Below are positions 1 through 6,159 of a stretch of 11,991 bases of DNA, in pieces. The notes beneath the pieces were generated by a model. It saw only the letters and a program-made list of their open reading frames with translations. It searched no databases and was not told the DNA's origin. Each line of letters begins with the position of its first letter. Positions within the stretch are counted from its first letter, which is position 1. Location: assembly GCA_900550745.1 (NCBI GenBank), contig URTO01000024.1, positions 1-11,991 on the forward strand, written 5' to 3'. The translations under genes were made by a program, and so were the position numbers. The DNA comes from an uncultured Desulfovibrio sp. (lineage in GTDB: Bacteria; Desulfobacterota; Desulfovibrionia; Desulfovibrionales; Desulfovibrionaceae).

Positions 1-18
1 ATGGGAATGGGGTAATGC

Positions 19-36
19 CCGTTCCAGACGGAACGG
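19..36. other. Inverted repeat upstream of tmcD
   Basis: A perfect 7-base inverted repeat, CCGTTCC and GGAACGG, is separated by the 4-base loop AGAC. It lies just before the candidate promoter and 67 bases before the tmcD start. A TAA at 13-15 in one frame precedes it, so it could be the terminator stem of an upstream gene that ends at the window edge, but there is no proper T-run after it. It could equally be an operator. The structure is seen directly; either role is inference. Confidence 0.4.
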
Positions 37-37
37 C

Positions 38-65
38 TTTACAGAACGTGATTTCGCGGTATGCT
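38..65 (+). promoter_or_regulatory. Candidate sigma-70-type promoter for the tmc operon
   Basis: TTTACA at 38-43 (5 of 6 match to the -35 consensus) is followed after 16 bases by TATGCT at 60-65 (4 of 6 match to the -10 consensus). Transcription would start near position 72, about 30 bases before the tmcD ATG. It is the only reasonable promoter I found before tmcD and it lies directly downstream of the inverted repeat at 19-36. A match of this quality can occur by chance. Confidence 0.35.
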
Positions 66-103
66 TCTTCCCAAAAGTAGCTTCACACCCAGTGGGGGAC
101 TGT

Positions 104-1348
104 ATGGAAGATCAGAAACGGTATGATTGGGAACCTTCTGTCAGAAAGATCGGGGAAACGGCGATGCTGCCCGAAACGGCATGGCAGGAGGAATGGCAGG
201 TTTCTCCGGACTGCGAATCGTTCGCGGCGGTTTCTGCCCTCGAAGACGGCACTTTTACCGTACGCTTGAACGATGCGTTGTGGGAAACGCGCACCGACAA
301 GATGTATAACTGCCAGTTCGCCCCCGATGGGCGGCTGACGGCCCTGTCCCAGAGCGACGGCGAGTGGGCCATTGTGGTCGACGACGCGGAAAACGAAGAA
401 CACGCCGACTATCTGTGGGGAACCCGGTTCAACCACTCCGGGGCCATCGCCGTGCCCATGCAGACCGGCATGGAATACGGCATGCTGGTCAACGGCACGC
501 CGTGGGAACGGCTCTACACCGCCGCCACCGATTTCGTCCTTTCGGAAACCGGCAAAACCGCCGCAATCGTCCAGACCGCCGGGCTCGGACAGGCCGATCT
601 GGAAGGCTTCAGCAAGGGCATCTATACGGTTGCCGTCGACGGCGAGGCATGGGAAGAATGCTACCTGAACGCGTGGTCGCCCTGTTTTGACCGGGAAGGC
701 CACCGCGTCGCCAGCACCGTGCGCGTCACGCCGTACGAATATACCATTTCCATCAACGGCCAGCGCTGGAGCGAAACCTACCCCTGTGCGTGGGAACCCG
801 TTTTTGAGCCCAAGTCCGGCGACGTCATCGCGCCCATCCGCAAGGAAGGCAAGTGGGGGCTCGCCCGCAACGGCTCCCTCTTCTGGAAGCCCGTGTTCGC
901 ACAGTGCTGGTCGCCTCAGGCCGCCGCCGTCGACGGCGAGCACATCTGGGCCATCGCCGCGCCCTCCTACGGCGCCTTCACCGTAGCCTGCAACGCCGCC
1001 CCGTGGAGCTGCCGCTTCCCGTCCGTCACGGATCTCGTCCTGTCCTCGGACGGCAAGCACGCCGCCGCCCTCGGCAGCCAGAACAACAGCCGCTTCCAGA
1101 TCGCCGTGGACGGCAAGGTGTGGGACGAAGCCTTTGATATGGCATGGCCCGTCGTGTTCTCGCCCGCCGGGGATCGCGCCGCGGCCAAAGTCCGCCGCAA
1201 TGGGAAGTTTGCCCTGTACGTCGACGGCAGCGCCGTGATCGAAAACCTCGACGGCGTGTGGAACCCCACGTTCAGCCCGGACGGTACCGTCCTGCTGTTC
1301 TGTTCCCTCAAGGACGGCGTATTCTCCCGCCACACCGTGCGGCTCTAG
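104..1348 (+). CDS. tmcD: TmcD, tryptophan-rich cytoplasmic subunit of the Tmc redox complex
   Basis: This is the 414-residue subunit D of the transmembrane Tmc complex; its role in the complex is not established to my knowledge. There is no signal peptide or membrane segment, so it should be cytoplasmic. It has 19 tryptophans (4.6%), most in a repeat of about 38 residues whose first strands begin near residues 51, 88, 125, 174, 213, 251, 292, 331, 369 and 407. A typical unit reads aromatic-x-V-x-V-D/N-G-x-x-W-x-E, then A-W-x-P-x-F-x-P-x-G. This resembles PD40/WD40-like beta-propeller blades, and the C-terminal strand (407-414) could pair with the incomplete N-terminal unit. The ATG at 104 is preferred over the in-frame GTG at 92, because the GGGGG run at 94-98 then serves as ribosome binding site. 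Identity rests on position before tmcC-tmcB-tmcA and on tryptophan richness. Confidence 0.85.
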   Translation: MEDQKRYDWEPSVRKIGETAMLPETAWQEEWQVSPDCESFAAVSALEDGTFTVRLNDALWETRTDKMYNCQFAPDGRLTALSQSDGEWAIVVDDAENEEHADYLWGTRFNHSGAIAVPMQTGMEYGMLVNGTPWERLYTAATDFVLSETGKTAAIVQTAGLGQADLEGFSKGIYTVAVDGEAWEECYLNAWSPCFDREGHRVASTVRVTPYEYTISINGQRWSETYPCAWEPVFEPKSGDVIAPIRKEGKWGLARNGSLFWKPVFAQCWSPQAAAVDGEHIWAIAAPSYGAFTVACNAAPWSCRFPSVTDLVLSSDGKHAAALGSQNNSRFQIAVDGKVWDEAFDMAWPVVFSPAGDRAAAKVRRNGKFALYVDGSAVIENLDGVWNPTFSPDGTVLLFCSLKDGVFSRHTVRL

Positions 1349-1375
1349 GCATCCAACTGCAACAAGGAACCCATC

Positions 1376-2035
1376 ATGAATGCCCTGTACAATTTTGCGG
1401 TAGGCCCGCTGGCATGGATCGCCTTCACGGTGTGCATCGGCGGGATGATCTGGCGGCTGTGGTCGCTCGGACGCCTCGCCCGCCAGCGCGACGCCTCGGC
1501 CCTCGCCTACATGAACTGGAAAGACTCGCTGACGTCGATCATCCGCTGGACGCTGCCCTTCTCCACCTGCGGCTGGCGCGAGAACCCGCTGCTGACCGTG
1601 GCGAACTTCGTGCTGCACATCGGCATCCTGCTCGCCGTGCTGTTCTACTCGGCCCACAACGTCATGTGGGACTACAATTTCGGTTTTTCCCTTCCTTCCC
1701 TGCCCGACGGCTTCATGGACGCCGTCACCCTAGCTACCATTCTGGCCTGCCTGATCCTTGGCTGGCGTCGGCTGGCAGTCCCGGCGTCGAGCTATGTGAC
1801 CCGGCAGGCCGATTGGTTCTCCCTGCTGCTCGTCACCGGCGTCATGGTGACCGGCTTTGCCTCCGCGCATGGGTTCGGAAGCGAAAGCTTCATGGCTCTG
1901 CTCCACGTGCTGTTCGGCGAGGCGATCCTTGTCTGCCTGCCCTTCACGCGCCTGAGCCACGCCATTCTGATTCCCTTCACCCGCGCCTACATGGGTTCCG
2001 AATCCATCGGCGTCCGTCGTACCTGCGACTGGTAA
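1376..2035 (+). CDS. tmcC: TmcC, membrane cytochrome b subunit of the Tmc complex
   Basis: This 219-residue integral membrane protein carries electrons across the cytoplasmic membrane between the periplasmic cytochrome TmcA and the cytoplasmic Fe-S subunit TmcB. Hydrophobic segments lie near residues 8-28, 70-93, 114-130, 147-163 and 172-190, the five-helix pattern of NarI-type cytochromes b. Candidate haem b ligands are H81 and H94 at the second helix and H177 and H195 at the fifth; the 18-residue spacing of the last pair equals that of the NarI ligands as I recall them. An extra H165 lies in a loop. A ribosome binding site AAGGA at 1364-1368 supports the ATG. The gene starts 27 bases after tmcD and ends 15 bases before tmcB, so co-transcription is very likely. 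The subunit name comes from context plus topology. Confidence 0.9.
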   Translation: MNALYNFAVGPLAWIAFTVCIGGMIWRLWSLGRLARQRDASALAYMNWKDSLTSIIRWTLPFSTCGWRENPLLTVANFVLHIGILLAVLFYSAHNVMWDYNFGFSLPSLPDGFMDAVTLATILACLILGWRRLAVPASSYVTRQADWFSLLLVTGVMVTGFASAHGFGSESFMALLHVLFGEAILVCLPFTRLSHAILIPFTRAYMGSESIGVRRTCDW

Positions 2036-2050
2036 TTTTGGAGGCACACG

Positions 2051-3367
2051 ATGGGTATTGAAAAACGCTTGATCGAAGACGCCAACCTGACGCGCGGCAT
2101 GCAGCTCGCCACGCCGGAGCGCATCACCAAAGTGATCCGCGATGTTCTGAAGGGCGAGGTGGGCGCGCGAGTCAAGGTATACGAACAGACCTGCATGCGC
2201 TGCGGCGCCTGCGCCAAGGCCTGCCACTTCAGCCTTTCCCACCCGGACGACGCGTCCTATACGCCCGTCGCCAAGCTCGACAAGACCATCTTCAAGATGA
2301 TCCGCGAGAGCGGGAAGCTCAACGCCGAACAGATGCGGGGCATCGCGCAGATCGCGTTCACCGAATGCAACATGTGCCGCCGCTGCATCCATTACTGTCC
2401 CGTGGGCGTGGACATCGCCTACCTGATGAGCCTCGTGCGGCGCATCTGCAACAAGCTCGGCATCACCCCGACCTTCATTCAGGACACCGCCAACAGCCAT
2501 TCCGCCACGTTCAACCAGATGTGGGTGCGCGAGGACGAATGGATCGACAGCCTCATCTGGCAGGAAGAGGAAGCCCGCGAGGAATTCCCCGGCATCCGCA
2601 TCCCGCTCGATAAGGAAGGCGCCGACTTCATGTACTCGGTCATCGCGCCCGAACCGAAGTTCCGCACCCAGCTCATCTATCAGGCCGCCGCGATCTTCCA
2701 TCAGGCGGGCTGCGACTGGACGATGCCCTCCCGCCCCGGCTGGGACAACAGCGACATGTGCATGTTCACGGGCGACTACGAAATGATGGGCCGCATCAAG
2801 CGCGCCCACTTCGAGCTGGCCCAAAAGCTGCGCGTCAAGCGCATCGTCATGGGCGAATGCGGGCATGCCTTCCGCTCCGTGTACGATCAGGGCAACCGCT
2901 GGATCGGCTGGAAGGATTCCCCGGTTCCGGTGGTCCATGCCATCGAGTTCTATTGGGAACTCATCAACGAAGGCAAGATCAGGATCACGCATCAGTTTGA
3001 AGATCCGGTCACCATCCATGACCCCTGCAACACCGTCCGCGGCCGCGGCCTTGCCGACAAGCTGCGCGATGTGGTGCACTTCCTCTGCGCCAATGTGGTT
3101 GAAATGACGCCCAACCGCGAGCACAACTTCTGCTGCAGCGCGGGCGGCGGGATCATCAACTGCGGCCCGCCCTTCAAGAGCGTGCGCATGGAAGGCAACC
3201 GGGTGAAGGCCGATCAGCTCCGCAATACCGGAGTCCATACCGTGGTCGCCCCCTGCCACAACTGCCACGGCGGGCTGGAAGACATCATCAAGCATTACAA
3301 GCTCGGCATGCACACCAAGTTCATCGGCGACCTCATCTATGAACTGATGGAAAAGCCCGAAGTATAG
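2051..3367 (+). CDS. tmcB: TmcB, HdrD/DsrK-like iron-sulfur subunit of the Tmc complex
   Basis: This 438-residue Fe-S protein is related to heterodisulfide reductase subunit D, HmcF and DsrK, and passes electrons at the cytoplasmic face of the membrane. Two [4Fe-4S] ferredoxin motifs are visible: C48-x2-C51-x2-C54-x3-C58 and C106-x2-C109-x2-C112-x3-C116. A complete C-terminal CCG-type motif follows (C326, C361-C362, C402-x2-C405), the kind that binds a non-cubane [4Fe-4S] cluster in HdrB/D. The first CCG half is degenerate, keeping only scattered cysteines (C221, C237, C270). There is no signal peptide. GGAGG at 2040-2044 is a strong ribosome binding site for the ATG. What TmcB reduces or oxidises in the cell (menaquinone or a cytoplasmic thiol partner) cannot be told from the sequence. 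Confidence 0.95.
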   Translation: MGIEKRLIEDANLTRGMQLATPERITKVIRDVLKGEVGARVKVYEQTCMRCGACAKACHFSLSHPDDASYTPVAKLDKTIFKMIRESGKLNAEQMRGIAQIAFTECNMCRRCIHYCPVGVDIAYLMSLVRRICNKLGITPTFIQDTANSHSATFNQMWVREDEWIDSLIWQEEEAREEFPGIRIPLDKEGADFMYSVIAPEPKFRTQLIYQAAAIFHQAGCDWTMPSRPGWDNSDMCMFTGDYEMMGRIKRAHFELAQKLRVKRIVMGECGHAFRSVYDQGNRWIGWKDSPVPVVHAIEFYWELINEGKIRITHQFEDPVTIHDPCNTVRGRGLADKLRDVVHFLCANVVEMTPNREHNFCCSAGGGIINCGPPFKSVRMEGNRVKADQLRNTGVHTVVAPCHNCHGGLEDIIKHYKLGMHTKFIGDLIYELMEKPEV

Positions 3368-3374
3368 TCAGCCC

Positions 3375-3412
3375 GCGGGGACAGCCTTCCCGGAAACGGG
3401 AGGGCTCCCCGC
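3375..3412 (+). promoter_or_regulatory. Strong GAAA-tetraloop hairpin between tmcB and tmcA
   Basis: Bases 3375-3381 (GCGGGGA) pair with 3406-3412 (TCCCCGC). After a two-base bulge (CA), 3384-3392 pair with 3397-3405, including one G-T pair, and the loop is GAAA (3393-3396), a GNRA tetraloop. That makes 16 base pairs starting 8 bases after the tmcB stop. No T-run follows, so it is not a normal intrinsic terminator. It could be a transcript-end or mRNA-stability element that sets tmcDCB levels apart from tmcA, or a partial attenuator. Structure is seen directly; function is inferred. Confidence 0.6.
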
Positions 3413-3433
3413 AGCGCCCCGCACACCGCTTTT

Positions 3434-3448
3434 GGAGGCGCCGCCTCC
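3434..3448 (+). promoter_or_regulatory. Small GC hairpin upstream of the tmcA ribosome binding site
   Basis: GGAGGC (3434-3439) and GCCTCC (3443-3448) form a perfect 6-base inverted repeat with loop GCC. The left arm contains a Shine-Dalgarno-like GGAGG that would be hidden in the stem, while the likely real tmcA site, GGAG at 3459-3462, lies just outside it. It may help set tmcA translation or protect a processed 5' end. Confidence 0.45.
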
Positions 3449-3468
3449 GTGAATCACTGGAGTGAACT

Positions 3469-3837
3469 ATGCCCCTGCACGCCCTTGCCCGTGCCGGCCT
3501 CGCCGTCACGCTGCTGCTTGGCCTCGTCGGGACGGCCCATGCGCTGACCCTGAAATCCGAAGAGTTCAAGACCCACCGCCGCCCCGCCGTCACCTTCGAT
3601 CACGACAACCATAACGAGCGCGCCAAAATCGAAGACTGTATCGTCTGCCACCACGGCGGCGAGAACGGCGTCATCGACCCAGAGCTGGGCTCGGAAGATC
3701 AGCCCTGTTCCGAATGCCACAAGGCCAGCATGCCCAGCGGACGCACGCCGCTCATGCGTGCCTACCACAAGAACTGCATCGAATGCCACAAGGCCCAGAA
3801 CAAGGGGCCGACCACTTGCGGCGCCTGCCACAAGTAG
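3469..3837 (+). CDS. tmcA: TmcA, acidic type II tetrahaem cytochrome c3
   Basis: This is the periplasmic cytochrome subunit of Tmc, which takes electrons from the hydrogenase/type I cytochrome c3 pool. The 122-residue precursor has a signal peptide with likely cleavage after AHA (residue 25). Four haem sites all have the C-x2-C-H form: C57/C60/H61, C80/C83/H84, C103/C106/H107, C117/C120/H121. Distal ligands fit the c3 pattern: H45, H48, H62 (next to H61) and H100. Counting the mature chain gives 13 Lys+Arg against 14 Asp+Glu, so it is acidic even before haem propionates, as expected for a TpII-c3. GGAG at 3459-3462 is the ribosome binding site. It sits last of the four tmc genes, after a structured 101-base gap, and only 9 bases before the next gene. 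Confidence 0.95.
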   Translation: MPLHALARAGLAVTLLLGLVGTAHALTLKSEEFKTHRRPAVTFDHDNHNERAKIEDCIVCHHGGENGVIDPELGSEDQPCSECHKASMPSGRTPLMRAYHKNCIECHKAQNKGPTTCGACHK

Positions 3838-3846
3838 GGCCGGCTC

Positions 3847-4365
3847 ATGGACGTCATCCGGCTGCATCCTGACGGGACGCTTTCGTCCGAAGCCCCATTC
3901 GCGGGGCTTCTCCGGATGAGGCTCGAACTCGACGGGGACGTTACGCTGCGCTCGTTTTTCCGGCTGCTCAAGCGGAATCAGCTGGCGCGGGAACTGGTTC
4001 CCGGCCTCGGCGACGCCCTCGCCGAAGCTGAAGCCTGCCCCGCCTCCGGCTGCCGCTATCCCGGCCTTGAAGCCCTGCGCCTCGGCAAGCGCGTGGAGTT
4101 GACGGGATTTCCCGGCACGCCCCGCGTGGAGGTCTACCTTGCCGTCGAGGGGATCGGCGACGGATTGCCGGAACTGCGTTTTTTCCGCCTGCGGGACATG
4201 CTGGACGCCCCATTGCAAATGGGGACGGCCCGGCATGTCCTGCTCGGCGAAACCGCGGCCGCGTTGGACGCGGCAACCAGCTTTACAGTCTTTGATCTGT
4301 TGGAAGGCATAGGCTGGGAACTGGGGTTCCAAGGCGGCTCACTCACCTGTAATCTCAAGGAGTAG
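3847..4365 (+). CDS. Conserved-position hypothetical protein between tmcA and the universal stress protein gene
   Basis: I do not recognise a family for this 172-residue protein. It has no signal peptide and no membrane segment, so it should be cytoplasmic. It is rich in Leu, Gly and Glu, with a short helical arginine-rich stretch around residues 35-50 and likely alternating beta-strands afterwards (around 82-115). Cysteines are at 64, 69 and 168; C64-x4-C69 is not a known metal motif. It starts 9 bases after the tmcA stop with only a weak GGG as ribosome binding site, so translation is probably coupled to tmcA, and it ends 4 bases before the next gene. A hypothetical gene occupies the same place in the D. 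vulgaris locus as I recall it. Codon use resembles its neighbours, and coding status is well supported by its tight packing. Confidence 0.8.
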   Translation: MDVIRLHPDGTLSSEAPFAGLLRMRLELDGDVTLRSFFRLLKRNQLARELVPGLGDALAEAEACPASGCRYPGLEALRLGKRVELTGFPGTPRVEVYLAVEGIGDGLPELRFFRLRDMLDAPLQMGTARHVLLGETAAALDAATSFTVFDLLEGIGWELGFQGGSLTCNLKE

Positions 4366-4369
4366 CGAG

Positions 4370-5287
4370 ATGTTGTTCAAAAACATCCTGTTTGCGAGTT
4401 CGGGAACGGCCGGCAGCGACAACGCCGCGAAACTGGCTTTTGGGTTGGCGGAAAAACAGCAGGCGGAACTGACGCTCTACCATTGCTGTGGCGTCCCCTC
4501 ACGGGGGTTCGCCACCAACGTCACCGATACCCGCAGCGGCAGCCTCGAACAGCCGGATGAGGCGTATCAGGAAATGGTGCGCGAAGAGCTCAATACGGCC
4601 TATGCCTATCAGATCGAAGCCTGTACCCGCCCCTTCCGCATGGAGCTGAGCGTGGGTATGCCCTCCACCGAAATTTTGCGCTACGCCCGCCAGATCAAGC
4701 CCGATCTCATCGTCATGGGCGCAAGCAGCGCCGCCAGCGATCCCAACGCCGCCCGCATGCGCTCCATCGTGGGGAACACGGTGCGCGCCGTGGCGAAAAA
4801 AGCCCCCTGCCCGGTGCTCATCGTCAACCGCCCCTGCACCACCTGCTGGCACCTGTTCTCGAACATCGTCTTCTGTACCGACTTCAGCGAAGCCGCCAGC
4901 CATGCGTTCCGCTTCGCCCTGAATACAGCCCGCCAACTGAACGCCAAACTGTACATCACGCACGCCGTCGACATCACGTCCATACAGGGCATGACGATGG
5001 ATCAATCCGAAATCGAGCGCCATGCCTCGAAGATGCGTGGGAAGATCGACAAGCTGTACCTGTCCAGGCTCGACGGCTTCGCCAACGTCGAGGTCATTGT
5101 GCGCGAAGGCATCCCCTATGTCGAAATCCTCAAGGCCGCCCGTGAGAATGAGGCCGATCTCATCGTCATGGCTCACCATTCCTCGGATCTGCCCGATGAC
5201 GACGCGGACATCGGCTCCACGGTGGAACAGGTTGTCCTGCGTTCCGCCTGTCCCGTCGCCAGCGTGACCCGGCCAGAGGCCCGGTGA
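4370..5287 (+). CDS. Tandem-domain universal stress protein (UspA family)
   Basis: This 305-residue cytoplasmic protein has two UspA domains in tandem, about residues 1-153 and 162-300. Each starts with the family's first strand (K-N-I-L-F-A and N-I-V-F-C-T-D-F) and ends with the C-P-V strand (C147-P-V-L-I-V and C294-P-V). The ATP-binding pattern G-x2-G-x9-G-S/T is degraded in both: domain 1 has G-A-S-S and I-V-G-N-T, domain 2 has A-H-H-S but keeps I-G-S-T. Nucleotide binding is therefore doubtful. The linker carries a C156-T-T-C159 pair that could act as a thiol switch (inference). The ribosome binding site AAGGAG is at 4357-4362. It lies 4 bases after the hypothetical gene and one base before the receiver gene, so it belongs to the same operon. 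Its signalling target is unknown. Confidence 0.9.
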   Translation: MLFKNILFASSGTAGSDNAAKLAFGLAEKQQAELTLYHCCGVPSRGFATNVTDTRSGSLEQPDEAYQEMVREELNTAYAYQIEACTRPFRMELSVGMPSTEILRYARQIKPDLIVMGASSAASDPNAARMRSIVGNTVRAVAKKAPCPVLIVNRPCTTCWHLFSNIVFCTDFSEAASHAFRFALNTARQLNAKLYITHAVDITSIQGMTMDQSEIERHASKMRGKIDKLYLSRLDGFANVEVIVREGIPYVEILKAARENEADLIVMAHHSSDLPDDDADIGSTVEQVVLRSACPVASVTRPEAR

Positions 5288-5288
5288 C

Positions 5289-5696
5289 ATGGGCGGAAGG
5301 CGTGCCCTCGTCATTGATGACGAAGTCCATTTCCGGTATTTTCTCAGAGTGCTCCTCGAAAAGGCCGGGTTTACCGTAAAGATGGCCCGCAACGGGATTG
5401 AGGCGCTGGACGTGCTTCGCTTATGGAGGCCGGACGTCATCACGCTGGACGTCATGATGCCCGAACAGAGCGGCCTGGCCTTTTACGGGGCCGTCTCCAG
5501 CGACGAGGACTGGAAGCGGATTCCCGTGGTCATGCTGTCCGCCGTGCCGATCACCGTCCGGAAACATGCCTTCGCCACGCTCGGCCTGGCGCAGGGCCCG
5601 CTTCCCGCTCCCGCGGCCTGCCTTGAAAAACCGTGTACGCCGGAAGCCCTGCTTGAGGTCGTCAACCGGCTCGTTCCCGAACCAACCACAGCCTGA
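5289..5696 (+). CDS. Single-domain response regulator (receiver only), with an insertion before beta5
   Basis: This 135-residue CheY-like receiver has no output domain. The acidic pocket is D10-D11-E12, the phosphoacceptor D54 (T-L-D-V-M-M-P), the switch residue S84 and the conserved lysine K114. The S84-K114 distance is 30 residues where CheY has 22, because an Ala/Pro/Gly-rich stretch (about residues 99-111) lies between helix alpha4 and strand beta5. It is a paralogue of the next gene: both share T-L-D-x2-M-P, a G-x2-F-Y motif and R-x-A-x-A-T-L. It starts one base after the universal stress protein stop, with AGAGG at 5275-5279 as a modest ribosome binding site. Probably it takes phosphate from a kinase of this cluster and signals by protein contact. 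Confidence 0.92.
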   Translation: MGGRRALVIDDEVHFRYFLRVLLEKAGFTVKMARNGIEALDVLRLWRPDVITLDVMMPEQSGLAFYGAVSSDEDWKRIPVVMLSAVPITVRKHAFATLGLAQGPLPAPAACLEKPCTPEALLEVVNRLVPEPTTA

Positions 5697-5718
5697 TCCG
5701 AACGCAAGGAGAAGCCCC

Positions 5719-6108
5719 ATGCCCAAGAAAATCCTGACCATCGACGACGACCCGTACATCGTCAAGTACATCACCGAAGTCCTCTCCGACAACGGCTACG
5801 CGACCTGTTCCGCGTCCAGCGTCGAGGAAGCGCTTTCCGTCCTCGAAGCGGAAAAGCCCGATCTCGTCACGCTGGACATGGAAATGCCCGACGAGTGGGG
5901 CCCCCGCTTCTACCGCAAGATGACAATGAATCCCGCATTCCGGGATATGCCCGTCATCGTGATCAGCGGCCTTCAGGGTATCCACCTCGCCATCCGCAAC
6001 GCCGTGGCCACACTCCAGAAGCCCTTTGATCCCGAAGAGCTGATCTCCATCGTCAACCGGGTGCTCGAATCCAAAGATGCCGCCCGCAAGGCCATGGATG
6101 GGGAATAA
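5719..6108 (+). CDS. Single-domain response regulator (DivK-like receiver only)
   Basis: This 129-residue receiver domain stands alone. Acidic residues D9-D10-D11, phosphoacceptor D53 (T-L-D-M-E-M-P), S83 and K101 are present. The S83-K101 distance is only 18 residues, four fewer than in CheY, so the alpha4 region is short; its paralogue just upstream is 12 longer there. The ATG at 5719 is chosen because AAGGAG at 5706-5711 is well placed; the open frame upstream overlaps the previous gene and is not coding. As I recall, the D. vulgaris gene in this position is annotated divK, but that name rests on receiver similarity only, so no symbol is given. It is followed by a 51-base gap containing a strong hairpin. 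Confidence 0.92.
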   Translation: MPKKILTIDDDPYIVKYITEVLSDNGYATCSASSVEEALSVLEAEKPDLVTLDMEMPDEWGPRFYRKMTMNPAFRDMPVIVISGLQGIHLAIRNAVATLQKPFDPEELISIVNRVLESKDAARKAMDGE

Positions 6109-6119
6109 CCGTTTCCGTT

Positions 6120-6144
6120 CCGGCGGTTCCCCGCGGACCGCCGG
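6120..6144 (+). promoter_or_regulatory. GC-rich hairpin before the membrane histidine kinase gene
   Basis: CCGGCGGTTCC (6120-6130) pairs with GGACCGCCGG (6135-6144), with one bulged T and loop CCGC. An alternative pairing of GTTTCCG (6111-6117) with CGGAAAC (6142-6148) could extend or compete with it. It ends 5 bases before the GGGG ribosome binding site (6150-6153) of the kinase gene. No T-run follows. It may reduce kinase expression relative to the receivers upstream, or mark an mRNA processing point. Confidence 0.5.
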
Positions 6145-6159
6145 AAACCGGGGTTGACG

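Noticed and set aside
83..1657. 524-codon minus-strand open frame opposite tmcD and tmcC
   Set aside because: Antisense shadow of GC-rich genes; no recognisable domain and no ribosome binding site logic, while the + strand products fit a known complex.
1144..2061. 305-codon + strand frame overlapping tmcD and tmcC
   Set aside because: An Arg/Pro-rich out-of-frame translation running through two genes with clear features; not coding.
1730..3313. 527-codon minus-strand open frame opposite tmcB
   Set aside because: The + strand encodes TmcB with intact Fe-S motifs; the antisense product has no domain features.
3375..3412. Reading the tmcB-tmcA hairpin as a rho-independent terminator
   Set aside because: The stem is strong, but no T-run follows and the next genes of the complex lie directly downstream.
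5566..5718. N-terminal extension of the second lone receiver upstream of 5719
   Set aside because: It lies inside the previous receiver gene out of frame; AAGGAG at 5706-5711 fixes the start at 5719.
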